Program-made: the position numbers and the translations under genes
Shown here: positions 36,495 through 46,762 of the stretch, piece by piece
Position numbering within the stretch: position 1 is the stretch's first letter
How the letters are laid out: each line of letters begins with the position of its first letter
From: Neocallimastix lanati (nom. inval.)
Taxonomy: Eukaryota; Neocallimastigomycota; Neocallimastigomycetes; Neocallimastigales; Neocallimastigaceae
Direction: 5' to 3'
DNA length: 64,000 nt
Assembly (NCBI GenBank): GCA_016946835.1
Contig: JACVTC010000094.1
Span: 57,501 to 121,500, forward strand
The notes under the pieces: generated by a model
Seen by the model: only the letters and a program-made list of their open reading frames with translations
Told to the model about the DNA's origin: nothing
Database searches by the model: none

Positions 36495-37081
36495 TTGAAC
36501 CAGGTTTTATCCTGGCTATTATTCCGTGGATTATCATACATAAGGCTCCTGGTTCGATCCCGCCCTTTGACCATTTCCGGTTTTTTCTGAACAAAAGGTT
36601 TTGCGGTAGATGGTGGTTAGGGTTTCCTCCTCCCCTTATATATAATATTCTTAAATTCCAGAGTAATATAGACTAGATACTGTCCTAACAGTGGGCCTGA
36701 GAGGGTTGCGCTAGTAACTGTCATTAATATACTTATGAGGGAATTCCTAGCATATGGGTTCATATGCGCGTAGCTAAACTACGCATAATCAATCTGTTAA
36801 CTAAATATTATTATCAAGTGGGCTAGCACGTGATTTATTTGGGTTTGGTTACTCTAGCCTCGCTTCTAGGGAGTTAGGCACCGAAAAAGCATTCCAAGAA
36901 AAATCGAACTAGAAAATCTCAGCAATATATGTATGGTTAGAGCCCCAATGCTGAATAAACAATAAGGCTGTCCAATAGAGACTATATCCACCTGTGCAAT
37001 GTGTTGTGACTACCTTATTCTCATGTCTTGAGGGGGGCATAGGGCGGTACACATCGAAAATAAAAACAAAAAAAAAAAATC
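36495..37081 (+). mobile_element. SINE-like insertion with 9-bp target duplication
   Basis: The host RT sequence is split by 587 bp flanked by an exact 9-bp direct repeat, GAGGCTATG (36486-36494 and 37082-37090). Ignoring the insert and one repeat leaves the RT frame intact. The insert is strikingly richer in G+C than its surroundings, ends in an A-rich tail (about 37043-37079) and has a perfect Pol III B-box, GGTTCGATCC, at 36551-36560, 56 bp from its 5' end, the spacing expected for a tRNA-derived head. An A-box is not convincing. Variable-length target duplication plus A-tail is the mark of LINE-driven retroposition. It encodes no protein that I can see. Confidence 0.75.
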
Positions 37082-37090
37082 GAGGCTATG

Positions 37091-37258
37091 AAAGGCTCGA
37101 AAATTTTTAGCAAGCTCGATTTAAAGAGTACTTATAAACTTATTAGGATTCGTGAAGGTGACGAATTTAAAACCGCCTTCCGCACGAAATACAGACATTT
37201 TGAGTACACGGTTATGCCTTTTGGGCTTACCAACGCATCTGCTGTTTTCTAAGGATTT
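37091..37258 (+). pseudogene. Gypsy reverse transcriptase, 3' part of interrupted copy
   Basis: Continues the RT of 36100-36494: [52 protein letters not shown], stop, GFINTVLRDI. LDLKSTY corresponds to the first catalytic Asp motif. The copy ends abruptly near 37258-37290 at the junction with the minus-strand copia gag. Confidence 0.85.
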
Positions 37259-37911
37259 ATTAATACTGTCCTTCGCGATATAATTAACAAGAATGTAATT
37301 GAAGTTGTAATTCCAACCTTTTTTAATTCTGTTGCTGAATATAAAATTTTGGTCTCTTCGTCTAGTGGATTTTTATTAATTTTTTCACTTTCACTTTGAT
37401 GTTGTTCGAAGAGATTATTTAATTCATTTAAATATAAAATGTAATCATTAATTATTTCTAAATTATTAATTTTGTTCTCTAAAATATTTAACAAAGCTTG
37501 TCCAGATTGATAAAAGCGACTTTTCAGTCTATCAATCATTTGGAAAGCAGTTTTGTATCCTTTTAAATAATTTTGGGAGGATTCATCAAGACTATTAATA
37601 ATAATAGATTGGACAGCATTATCAGATTTAATTTGATTTCTGTTCATGTCCTTTAAATTTATTTTCTTATCAATATAATCTTCATAATCCTGTGCTATAA
37701 GATGACGCCTTAATTCATTATACCATCTTTCAAAATTGTTTTCATCTATTTTAAAATCCTTATAATTGAAAACGGATTTGGTTGAGGTTTCTATATATTT
37801 TACTTGTTGAATGATGATTTTGTCTGATTTAATTTCATTATCAGATTGTTCATCTTCAACATCTCTTGTTTCTGTGTGTGTAGAAGAAGCTGAGCTATCT
37901 TCTAAAGAAGG

Positions 37912-38166
37912 TTTTAATATTTTTATTTAAAAAGAACTTATTTTATTAAATTTTATTGATGATTTTCGTATGTTTATATAAGAATTTTATGTAGTACAAG
38001 TGCTCATATATGATTCGTATTACATGTATTATATATAAATAAGCCACTTATAATTCATATTACATCATTTTATAAATACACTAATCATAATAAAAACAAA
38101 ATATTTAATAATATAAAATTATAATAATTAATATAAAAATATTAAACTTTATTTAGTACTTTAACA
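37912..38166 (-). repeat. Inner copia 3' LTR (255 bp)
   Basis: Reads TTTTAATATTTTTATTT… to …CTTTAACA on the plus strand. Differs from the 5' LTR at about three bases (for example ACATGTATT versus ACAAGTATT). In element orientation it starts TGTTAAAG; the other end is AAAA rather than CA. Confidence 0.92.
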
Positions 38167-38181
38167 TTCTCCCTAAAGTTT
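38167..38181 (-). promoter_or_regulatory. Inner copia polypurine tract
   Basis: On the minus strand AAACTTTAGGGAGAA abuts the 3' LTR and is the expected primer for plus-strand DNA synthesis. It is nearly the same as the tract before the LTR at 29989. Confidence 0.85.
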
Positions 38182-38189
38182 AATATCAA

Positions 38190-39560
38190 GTTTAGAATTG
38201 CGTTAGTAGATTCCTTCGTAATTTACTCTGATGGTCCACTTAAGTATTTTGTAAAATCATCAGCAAGATTGAATTCAGATTTAATAATTTACCTTTATTT
38301 TCTTCTCTTTGATCCAATCCCTAATTTGGTGATACTTTATATCAATGTGCTTAGACTTTGGGTTTATGGTTTCATTTTCACAATTATAGATGGCAGCTTT
38401 GTTATCCGTATTTATACTTATACATCTTTTCTCTTTTGATAATTCATCAAATAAGTTTTTGTATCACATACATTGTCTTGCGCATTCGTTTAAAGCATAA
38501 TACTCACTTTCAGCGGTTGAAACTGCCACACATTGCTGTAATTTGGAGTACCAACTTGTTGGTCCATTTCCCATAGTTACGACGAATCCCGTTATAGATT
38601 TTCTAGTCTCTGCATCTCCTCCAAAGTCGGCGTCTACATATACTTTAAAGTTATCTTCATTTGTAAACTTGATTCCATAATTTGAGTTTCCTTTTAGATA
38701 CCTAAAGATTTTAATAACATTTAGCCAATCTTCGTATTAGGATTTCTTGATCTTCTTGAAGCTTTGTTGACCGCAAATAGAATATCTGGTCTTGTACTTA
38801 TGGCTAGGTAAAGTAAGTTTCCTATTGCCTTCTTGTATTTTGTTTGGTCAAATCTCTTTCTTAAATCTTCATTAATAATTGGTAACATATTCGACGTTGG
38901 TTTATACTTATCAATGTTAAACTTACTTAAGATTTTATCTAAATATCCTTTTTGGTGTAATAGATATCAGTCTTTTGATTTTTCAAATTTTATACCAATG
39001 ATGAAATCTACGTTTCCTACATCCGTTATTTTGAATTTATTTTTTAATTCGTTTTTAATTTTCATTATTTCATTTTCAACATCAGTGATTATGAAATCGT
39101 CGACGTATACGGCTAATAGACTAGTTATCTTTCATTTTTATCTCTTTTCATGCATAAACAAGGTTCACTTTTGCATCTAATTAGACCCATTTTAGTTAAT
39201 ACTTTGTTCAAGGTGTTGCTCCATATTCTTCCGGCTTGCTTTAAGGCGTATAATGCTTTGTTAAGTTTCCAATAGCTTTTTCCGAAATTAGCATCGCCTT
39301 GTGGAGCCTTGATATAAATGTTTTCCTCGAGATTAGCGTTAAAATAAGCCGCTTTTACAACGATCTGATAAATATTGTATTTATTTGGGCAGCTATTGCT
39401 GTAACAATTCTTAGTGAGTCTTGTCTGAGTGTTGGTGAGAATGTTGCTGTAAAGTCTATTCCGTAGATTTGTGTAAATCCACGGGCAACTAGCCTTGCTT
39501 TTCGTTTTACATTATTGCCATTTGCATCTTACTTATATTTAAATACCCATTTGGGTGTTA
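38190..39560 (-). pseudogene. Inner copia reverse transcriptase and RNase H
   Basis: Minus strand, in several frames: KARLVARGFTQIYGI and DSLRIVTAIAA (39500-39400); ENIYIKAPQGDANFGKSYWK and LNKALYALKQAGRIWSNTLN (39330-39220); the catalytic YVDDFIIT near 39105; VDFIIGIKFEKSKD; KKAIGNLLYLAISTRPDILF, SRRSRNPNTEDWLNVIKIFR and YLKGNSNYGIKF (38850-38690). RNase H follows with DADFGGDAETRKSITGFV, WYSKLQQCVAVSTAESEYYA, INTDNKAAIYN and NPKSKHIDIKYHQIRDWIKE. At least four frame changes and some stops interrupt it, so no functional polymerase is encoded here. Confidence 0.87.
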
Positions 39561-40598
39561 TTATGTTTGCATTCTTTGGTACAAACTATACTATAAATGT
39601 TCAGTTCTTTCATATTGTTTAATTCTTTTTGTACGGCCTTAAACCATTCATTTTTATCATATTTGTTTAAAATATCATTGTAGTTAATTGGTTCAGTTGG
39701 AATACTAACTGTTAGATTTGATACTGTGTCGATAATGTCTTCTATATTGAACGATTTAATTCTCTTTGTTATACTATTACGCTCTTCAATAATTTCTTTG
39801 TCATTACATTTTCTTTTATTTGTCTTTTTGTTATTGATTCGTGTTTGCTGTTTATCACTATTTTCAGCGTTTTTCTTTCTATTGCTATTTGTTGCTTTTC
39901 TTCTATCAACTCCAATTATTTCTAATTTATTATTATTCTCATTATTTTTGTTATTTACTTCAATTACATTATTTTTCTTGTTATCTATATTTGTGTTACT
40001 TTTTTCCAAAATATTTATGTTTTTGTTTTCGTTTTGTTCTAAATTTTGCTTCAGATTGTTTAATTTTATATCATTATTTGAGGAATCCGTATCAATTGGG
40101 TTATTATTGTTTTTCTCTTTATCCTCATCATTGACACTATGTTGTTTATTTTCAAATTTGTCATGACTAAGGTCTTTGTTTGTATTATAAATGAAATTTT
40201 GATTTTTAGAATTAAATCCTTGATTATTTTGGTTTAAAGTATTGGATTATTTTCATTTAATTCTATTTGTTGGCCTATTAAGTTATTTGAATTATTGCTA
40301 GAGTTATTATTTAAATTTATCGTATTATTTAAGTGATTATTATTCTTATTTTCAGAATAAGACCGTTCACTGTTGAAGTTATTGAAATTTGTTGATTGTG
40401 GATATGGCTGAAGTGGTTGATTTGATGTATTTGGATTAATGATTGAATTTTCATTATAAAAGTTTAAGTTGTTTTGATTTTGTGAATTTTAATTGAGTAA
40501 ATTTTGATTGATGAGGTTGTTTATAATGTTTTCAAATAGTACTTCTTCTCCAAGTGAATCTTGATTATTATCTATTATATAATTACTATCATTTCCCC
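39539..40598 (-). pseudogene. Inner copia Asn/Lys-rich linker between integrase and RT
   Basis: A low-complexity segment rich in Asn, Lys and Ser (…NNNHLNNTINLNNNSSNNSN…; ENNNKLEIIGVDRRKATNSN). It leads into FNIEDIIDTVSNLTVSIPTE and EWFKAVQKELNNMKELN, the usual start of copia RT. A frameshift lies in the middle. Homologous linkers occur at 34.6-34.9 kb (plus) and 12.4-12.76 kb (minus). Confidence 0.8.
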
Positions 40599-41981
40599 CT
40601 ATTTATTAATATTTAGAATATTGAGAAATTCAGGAATAGAAAATGGTGCAGGGGAATTACCGGGAACATCTTCGAAGAAAGAGACAGCTCTAGAAAGTAC
40701 GACTTTATTATTAGAAATGTCAAAAATACGATAAGCCGTGTGATTTATATCATCGTACCCTAAGAAAATTCCAGAAAGTGTCGAGTCAGTGAATTTCTTT
40801 CTAAAGTGTTTGGAAACATAAAAGAAAACTTGACATCCAAACACTTTGAAATGGTTATAGTTAACTTTTTCGTTGAATAAAATTTCAAAAGGCACTTGAT
40901 TGTTTATACCTTTATGAGGAAGTCTGTTGTGTATATAGTTGGCTGTATGGATGGGGTCTTCCCAGAACTTCCTGTTTAACTTAGATTCCGTCAATAATGA
41001 CGCTGCAGTATAAGTGTTTCGTTATGGGGAACTGTAAATTGGTGAATAATACCATTTTCTGTGCAAAAGTTATTGAAATACCTATTAACAAATTCCGTTC
41101 CATTATCTGTTCTAATGAATTTAATGGTGGAATTAAAAATATTGTGGATCCTTTTATACCATTTTAGAAAAGTATTATATACTTGATCTTTAGACTTTAA
41201 GAAATGTACCCAACTATAACCTTGTATGATCATCGAGAATAGTAAGGAAATACTTATTTCCATATAGAGAGCTGTCTGGGGAGCTTACTGTATCCATATG
41301 AATTAAGTCGAACGGCTTTTTTGCTCTACTTGGAGAAGGTTTATACGGGATGTTTTTCATTTTTGATCAAGCACAAACTTTACATTTGTAATCAACACTG
41401 AGCTTATTTAATTTACCTTTTATTTTATCGATGTTACAATGACCTAGTCTTTTGTGCCATAAGTCCATATCGTCATTTACTTTGGATAGAGAATCACAAA
41501 AGGTGTCATTGTTTTCAAAAGTGAATTTCTTCTTCGAAGTCCATAATTTGTATACTTTGTTGTGGTTTGAAGTAACTGTGCATATTTTGTTTTTATTCTT
41601 ATATATGGATACGCAGTTTTTGTTCTTGTCTTTGTAGAACATTGTTGTATAATGCTTATCCGATAAACAATCGATTGATATAAGGCTTCTTTTAAAAGAG
41701 GGCACATATAATACATCATGTAACGTTATTTTATTGTCATTTATATACCCAAAGTAGTCACCTTTATGAGTAGCTATCACCTTTCCTCCATCCGCAAAAG
41801 ATATGGCTTCCTTATGACTTACAACATTTTTTAAGCTTTGTAATTCATTTGTCATGTAATAGGAGGATCCAGAATCAAGTGTCCAATTGATTAAGCCTGT
41901 ATTTTTAATAGCTACTTCTGACTCAATGTTATCGGCTGTGTAATAGTCTAGACTTTGAATTGGATTGTTCATATTTTTCAT
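40599..41981 (-). pseudogene. Inner copia protease and integrase, catalytic Glu region deleted
   Basis: Minus strand: protease with WTLDSGSSYYMT near 41875 (active-site DSGS), then LWHKRLGHCN and CKVCA, the His2-Cys2 pre-integrase finger. The integrase core has DLIHMDT (first Asp, near 41305) and IRTDNGTEFVN (second Asp, near 41110), ending TVPHN near 41030. The next normal residues, AASLLTESKLNRKFWEDPIH, start about 20 bases later in another frame, so the segment that carries the third catalytic residue (…QNGVAER…) is missing. The C-terminal domain NYIHNRLPHKGINNQVPFEI…DVPGNSPAPFSIPEF is intact to 40599. A stop splits the finger from the core. Confidence 0.9.
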
Positions 41982-42029
41982 TTTTCTTTTTCTATTTTTG
42001 GCTTTAATGCCTCGGAGTTTGCCTTTTGA

Positions 42030-43220
42030 GATTTGTCATAGCACTATTGGATTCATAGATCTCTTCGTTACGATCTATTAAAACATTCTTTTCGAAAACC
42101 TCATTAAGTTTTTTACTTTCTTCTCGGTCTATGTTAGCTTGAGCATAACTAGCTTCTCCAAATTTTCTTATTCTTGAATTTCTGGATTTGTTGTTATGTC
42201 TATTTTCACTAGGACATTCTCATGCTAAATGCCCTATTCCCCCACAATTGAAGCATTTGATCTTACTTTTCTCTTTCTTATTTGTATACTCGATTTTACT
42301 ATTTTTCTTAGGTCTTCTTTTATTAGATTCTACAGACATATTTATGTTACCAGTTCCTCTTCCTTTATTCATAGTTATTTCAAATTGTAATTGCTTGATT
42401 GTGGGAACGACTTCAGATAAATAATTTACGCATTCATCAAAATTTCTTCTGTAGATTATCATTTTGATGCTACACTAATTGATTGAGGTAGCATTTTATA
42501 TAAGTAATTAAATTTTTCTTGGTCGTTGAAACTTTCTCCTTATTCTTCTAGTTCATCAAAAATTTCATTTAAATTTGTTATAAATATGACAAAATCTTCA
42601 TTCCTGTCATATCGCATAGTAGCCAAATTTCCCATAAGTTTTCTTCTTCTTTCTCCTTTTGATTCGCTATAGGAGTTCTTTAATATTTTCCATAATTCAA
42701 AAGAGGTGGACTTTCCAAAGTTTATTTTTCTTTTGACTGATTTGGAGACACTTCTATCGATGATAAACTTTGCGTGTTTATCATCGTCAATCATGTCTTC
42801 CGTTACAGAAATATCATATATTCTTCTTTTGTCACCAGGAATCCTCGTGTAATTTCCAATGTCTTCTTTTGATATTTCCGATATTCTTATTTTCTTTAAG
42901 TATTCTTCAAATAAGTAGTTATCTAAGTGGTGCATAGAGAGGATGTTTATCACCTCTGGGGCCCAGATCTTGTAGTTTTCTTTCCCTGTTAGTTTGATGC
43001 TTGTTTCCATAGCGTTGTTAAATCTACTTGCTCTCCTATCCCTGATAGGTATAGTATTCTTCTTTAGCATTTCTCTAGCTGAAGTGGCCCTTGTTTCTGC
43101 GTTCTTTTCTTTATTCTCCTTATTTTGAAACGTTTTAATTACCTTTTCTTTTTCTTCTTCAGAATCAGTATTTTCTTCAAATTTATATTTCATCAATATG
43201 AAATATATTAATGTTATCAA
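42030..43220 (-). pseudogene. Inner copia gag with zinc knuckle
   Basis: Starts about ATG 43190-43218 and reads an acidic N-terminus, then ETSIKLTGKENYKIWAPEVI and NILSMHHLDNYLFEEYLKK, SFELWKILKNSYSESKGERR and FVIFITNLNEIFDELEE. It stops at TAA 42540 and continues past it (GESFNDQEKFNYLYKMLPQS). A one-base loss near 42462 shifts to RRNFDECVNYLSEVVPTIKQ, and a zinc knuckle CFNCGGIGHLA-stop-EC (near 42250-42215) contains TGA. Gag should package RNA and form the particle; this copy cannot be made full length without readthrough and frameshifting. Confidence 0.88.
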
Positions 43221-43260
43221 TAGATTTATATCAGTATACGGTTTTTATTAAGGTGAGTCC

Positions 43261-43274
43261 TGAGACTCTTAATC
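43261..43274 (-). promoter_or_regulatory. Primer binding site complementary to tRNA-Lys(CUU) anticodon arm
   Basis: Directly inside the 5' LTR the plus strand reads TGAGACTCTTAATC, which equals the 5' anticodon stem and loop of many eukaryotic tRNA-Lys(CUU) genes. The element RNA (minus strand) would therefore pair to an internal tRNA segment. The same 14 bases adjoin two other LTR ends in the window (43687-43700 and, on the other strand, 45402-45415), while neighbouring bases differ. Confidence 0.8.
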
Positions 43275-43529
43275 TTTTAATATTTTTATTTAAAAAGAAC
43301 TTATTTTATTAAATTTTATTGATGATTTTCGTATGTTTATATAAGAATTTTATGTAGTACAAGTGCTCATATATGATTCGTATTACAAGTATTATATATA
43401 AATAAGCCACTTATAATTCATATTACATCATTTTATAAATACACTAATCATAATAAAAATAAAATATTTAATAATATAAAATTATAATAATTAATATAAA
43501 AATATTAAACTTTATTTAGTACTCTAACA
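43275..43529 (-). repeat. Inner copia 5' LTR (255 bp)
   Basis: Second copy of the LTR, ending CTCTAACA on the plus strand next to the target duplication GAAGG. Transcription should start in it and run leftwards; no TATA box can be separated from background A/T. Confidence 0.92.
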
Positions 43530-43686
43530 GAAGGTTTTTGTTTCTTCTTTAATGTCATTTTAATAATTTATTTATAAAATCTAAAATAACGGAAATTTAT
43601 TTTAATGATAAATGTATAATTAAAATATTTGTAAAATTTAAAATATTTGTAAGATTATAAACGTTATTATGCTAGTCTCAATTCAA

Positions 43687-43896
43687 TGAGACTCTTAATC
43701 TGTTAAGAAATTAGAGCACACTTAATGATAAATATATAATAATATTAGTCATTTAACTATTATTTTATATTATATTTTATTAAAATAAAAAAACTCGTTT
43801 TCAAATATAAAATTACATTATTTCTTTTATATAATTATAAGTATGTATACTTTATGTATTGTCATAATGTACTTAAAATAAGTGTGAACCTTAACA
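43687..43896 (-). repeat. Outer copia primer binding site and 5' LTR
   Basis: 43687-43700 repeats the primer site TGAGACTCTTAATC and is followed directly by TGTTAAGAAATTAGAG. A stretch with typical LTR ends (TGTTAA…CTTAACA) runs to 43896, about 196 bp. It lies 130 bp upstream of the outer gag ATG, as expected for the 5' end of that element. Its other LTR is not in the window. It is not close in sequence to the inner LTR, so this is a related but distinct family. Confidence 0.75.
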
Positions 43897-44340
43897 ATAA
43901 TAATTTTAAATAAGAAATATATTAATTAGAATTTATTTTATTTAAGTAATATATTATTTACTAAGAAATAATTTGATTTTAATTTATAATAGAATATAGG
44001 AAAGTTCCATATTTAAGCATATTTAAGGAAGGCAAATAGTTTAATTTGTGGTTAAGTTATTTGTTAAATTTAAGACCAAATTAACAATATTTGCTTCTTC
44101 TTTAACACAGTAAAGAACTAAATTTAAACTTAATTACATTTAATTCTTTTATACAATTAATACTAATAATAAATATTAATCGAGAAATAAAAGAAAATAA
44201 AAGAAAATACTTATCTAAAACTTAAGATTTCTAGTTAATAAGATTGAAAAAATATTGGAAAGTTCCAATTATATAGAATAGAATAATCTATAAGGTTAGA
44301 ATAATTTATATTATTATAGCATAATTATTATTATTTGTTC
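43897..44340. other. AT-rich LTR-like remnants
   Basis: No gene. The motif ATAGGAAAGTTCCA at about 43994, with a variant near 44258, recurs at 55440, suggesting pieces of one LTR family. Boundaries are not visible. Confidence 0.35.
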
Positions 44341-44344
44341 TTTC

Positions 44345-44900
44345 TGTATTACATATGGTAGACTCGGGTTAGACTTAATTAAATCAAGCAGGGGGGATGG
44401 GAATTACCCTGCTTTAATTTAATAAATTTAATAAAATTTCTTTTTTAATAAAAATATTTATTATTTATTAATATTTAATATTTTCTTCAAGTTACATATT
44501 TTTATTTTGAAAATTCTTTGTGATATTTATATTTTTTTTTTGTAAATTAAACTATAATTATTTGTTTATAATTTAAATAATTTTATAGAAATATTGAATT
44601 AATTTTATATCAATAATTCATTTTTGTTTTAATTTTTATAAATATAATAACAATATTTAAATATAATTTAATTAGAAATAATTATAAAATAAATATATAG
44701 AAAATAGTTTTTACTATTTTCTTTGATATTTTTAAGTTAAATAAAATGTTTTTAAAGATTAATATAATAAATTTAATAATCTTTAATTATTTTAAATAAT
44801 ACCTGTAATTATTTTCAAAAATAAAATAAAATTTTTATAAAATTTAATTAATAATTTTAATAGTAAATTTAATAATATTTAATTAATAAATTTTTATAAT
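44345..44900 (+). repeat. Gypsy-type 3' end: G-rich tract, hairpin and LTR-like repeat
   Basis: GGTAGACTCGGGTTAG, then AAATCAAGCAGGGGGGATGG and CCCTGCTTTAATTT forms a stem with a G-rich loop. About 450 bp follow that are repeated, with high similarity, at 61140-61615. The G-run looks like a polypurine tract, so what follows is likely a 3' LTR. A more diverged copy is at 27.46-27.65 kb. Confidence 0.6.
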
Positions 44901-45189
44901 AATTAATAATTTTTAATAATAATTTTTAATAATAAATTTAATTAATAATTTTAATAATTTTATAATAATATTTAATAATTGTAATAAATAAAAATTTTTG
45001 TAATAATATTTAATTAATAATTCAATAATAAATAAATTTTTATAATAATAAATAATTTTAATAATTTTATAATATTAATAGTTTATAATAAATTTTATAA
45101 TAATAGTTAATTAATAATTTTAATAATTTATAGTATCTTAAAAGTATATAATTTTAATATTTACTGTTAAAATATAAATATTGAAGTTT

Positions 45190-45415
45190 TGTACATATAT
45201 AATATTAAGGAGTTTTGTGATATATTTTAATATATATATTTTCAAGTATAAGACCAATAATATATTTGTGTAACCTTAATAAAATAACTATAAATATTTT
45301 ATAATATAAATCTCTTCAACAACAACTCCTTTTAATAAATAGGCGAAATTAGATTTTCATTTTTTAAAAATATAAATAAACGAACCTTTTACTTTTTAAC
45401 AGATTAAGAGTCTCA
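45190..45415 (+). repeat. Copia LTR remnant with tRNA-Lys primer site
   Basis: An LTR end …CTTTTTAACA at 45401 is followed directly by GATTAAGAGTCTCA (45402-45415), the plus-oriented version of the primer site seen at 43261 and 43687. The LTR start is uncertain (possibly TGTACATATA at 45190). Downstream 45416-46318 shows no gag or pol. Confidence 0.55.
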
Positions 45416-46318
45416 ATCTCACCAGATTGAGTGAATATTAAGTTAAGTATTAGAAAATTATATAAATAAATTTAACAATTATTGTGAATTAAAGTTATTA
45501 ATTAATATTTTAAATTCTTATTGTAAAATAAATCAATTCCATTAATTAAAAATATATAAAACTTAACATGTACAAAATCAACAATTCCGTAATATAAATT
45601 TATTTATAAAACATAAATTTAAAATATTTATGATATATACAAATTTTAATTATTTTTTGAAAATAAGTATCAATTATTATATATTATTTAATGAATCCAT
45701 TAAATATTGGGAATAAAAATAATAAAAAATAAAATAATAAAAAATAAAATATTAAAAAATAAAAATATAAGAATAAGAATAAATTATATCATTATTATCT
45801 GTACATATTTATATTTATATTAACGATAAAAAATAAAAAAAAAAAAAAAGATAAAATATTATAAAATGAAAATATTTAAAATATATAGTATAAGACTCGA
45901 GTTTCATAAAGATAATAATTATAAGATAAATTATAATAAAAAAATAATAGAATACCAAGCTGAATATGGTCAGCGGTATAATTAAAAAGCTGAGAAGTCA
46001 GCCCTATTTTAAAATAGTTGAATCTTAGCATTATTAATAAAAAAATCATACTACTACTTAAAAAATAAGTAAATAAATTAAATAAAATATATATTATAAA
46101 AAAAATATTATAATTGAATTTTATATTTGAATAATTTGAATAATTAAAAATAAAAATATATTCATAATTATTATATATGAACAAATATTTTTTTTTTTTT
46201 TTGAATAAATTCCAAAATGAAGAATAGTTTTAAGCGATAGAAAAGGCTTGTTAGTAGAATTATTATTATATAAATTAGTATTTTTTTCTATATATATTTT
46301 AATAAGGGACAATCAAAT
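45416..46318. other. AT-rich DNA without recognisable gene
   Basis: Frames here are low-complexity Tyr/Ile/Asn strings. A slightly richer patch at 45940-46030 (CCAAGCTGAATATGGTCAGC, AGAAGTCAGCCC) stands out but matches nothing I know. Confidence 0.35.
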
Positions 46319-46762
46319 ATATGTTATAACTTTATTTTTATTTTCGATTCCAGCAAGCATTTACTCTGCGTCTTTCGACCTCCACTATTTAACCGTCAGT
46401 TCCAAATAACTTTTAACAGTTCCTGCCTATTGAAACAAGGGCTTTATGGATTTTTCAATTAAAGGTCTTATATTGAAACCTTATTAAATAGCGCTCTACT
46501 CCCCCGCTTATACAAGTAAACGCTCTTATCTACTCTCTAATAAAAAGTTATTTTAATAATTTATTATACCTGAATTTAATCAAGCCACTAATAAATTACC
46601 ATATATTGTATATTCCCGGAAAACAATGCTGATTTTAGAAATAATTAATAATTTTTTTATTTAATAATTCGGAATTAATTCACCTATCCCAATTGATGAG
46701 CCTTTAGCTATATAGTTTTTCATCTAACAGCCGCTCTCCCTGATGGTAGGTACTGAATGAAT
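46319..46762. other. G+C-richer island, unidentified
   Basis: TCTGCGTCTTTCGACCTCC, CTCTACTCCCCCGCTTATAC and CAGCCGCTCTCCCTGATGG stand out from the AT background. The C-run could be a minus-strand polypurine tract. No protein frame is readable. Probably the 5' or 3' untranslated part of an LTR element. Confidence 0.35.

Larger units (their letters stand above)
37912..43529 (-). mobile_element. Complete Ty1/copia retrotransposon (5618 bp), nested insertion
   Basis: Two 255-bp LTRs (37912-38166 and 43275-43529) differ at only about three positions and flank gag, protease, integrase, RT and RNase H in copia order on the minus strand. A 5-bp target duplication GAAGG lies on both sides (37907-37911 and 43530-43534). 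The insertion splits the gag gene of an older copia. Polypurine tract and primer binding site adjoin the LTRs. High LTR identity means recent insertion, but gag has a stop and a frameshift, the zinc knuckle holds a TGA, and integrase lacks its catalytic Glu segment. It is not autonomous as read here. Confidence 0.93.
37259..43558 (-). pseudogene. Outer copia gag, split by a younger copia
   Basis: A copia gag starts at ATG 43556-43558 (MTLKKKQKP), is broken at 43530 by a 5618-bp insertion, and resumes at 37911 with SLEDSSASSTHTETRDVEDE. It continues YKDFKIDENNFERWYNELRR, HLIAQDYEDYIDKKINLKD, QSIIINSLDESSQNYLKGYK, TAFQMIDRLKSRFYQSG and LNELNNLFEQHQSESEK. This is the capsid-like region of Ty1/copia gag. 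It ends in unrelated sequence near 37330, where it was cut off, so it lacks pol. Its own primer binding site and LTR are at 43687-43896. Confidence 0.85.

Noticed and set aside
36551-36572. A genuine tRNA gene at the B-box in the SINE-like insert
   Set aside because: The acceptor and T-stem pairs do not form and no convincing A-box or anticodon arm is present; it can only be tRNA-derived.
39726-40166. Plus-strand 146- and 97-residue hydrophobic frames
   Set aside because: Antisense shadows of the Asn/Lys-rich copia linker on the minus strand; they look like membrane proteins only because AT-rich antisense codes for Leu/Phe/Ser.
43261-43274. A tRNA-Lys gene at the CTT anticodon-arm sequence
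   Set aside because: Only the 14-base 5' anticodon arm is present; no D-arm, T-arm or acceptor stem surrounds it, and it sits exactly at LTR borders.
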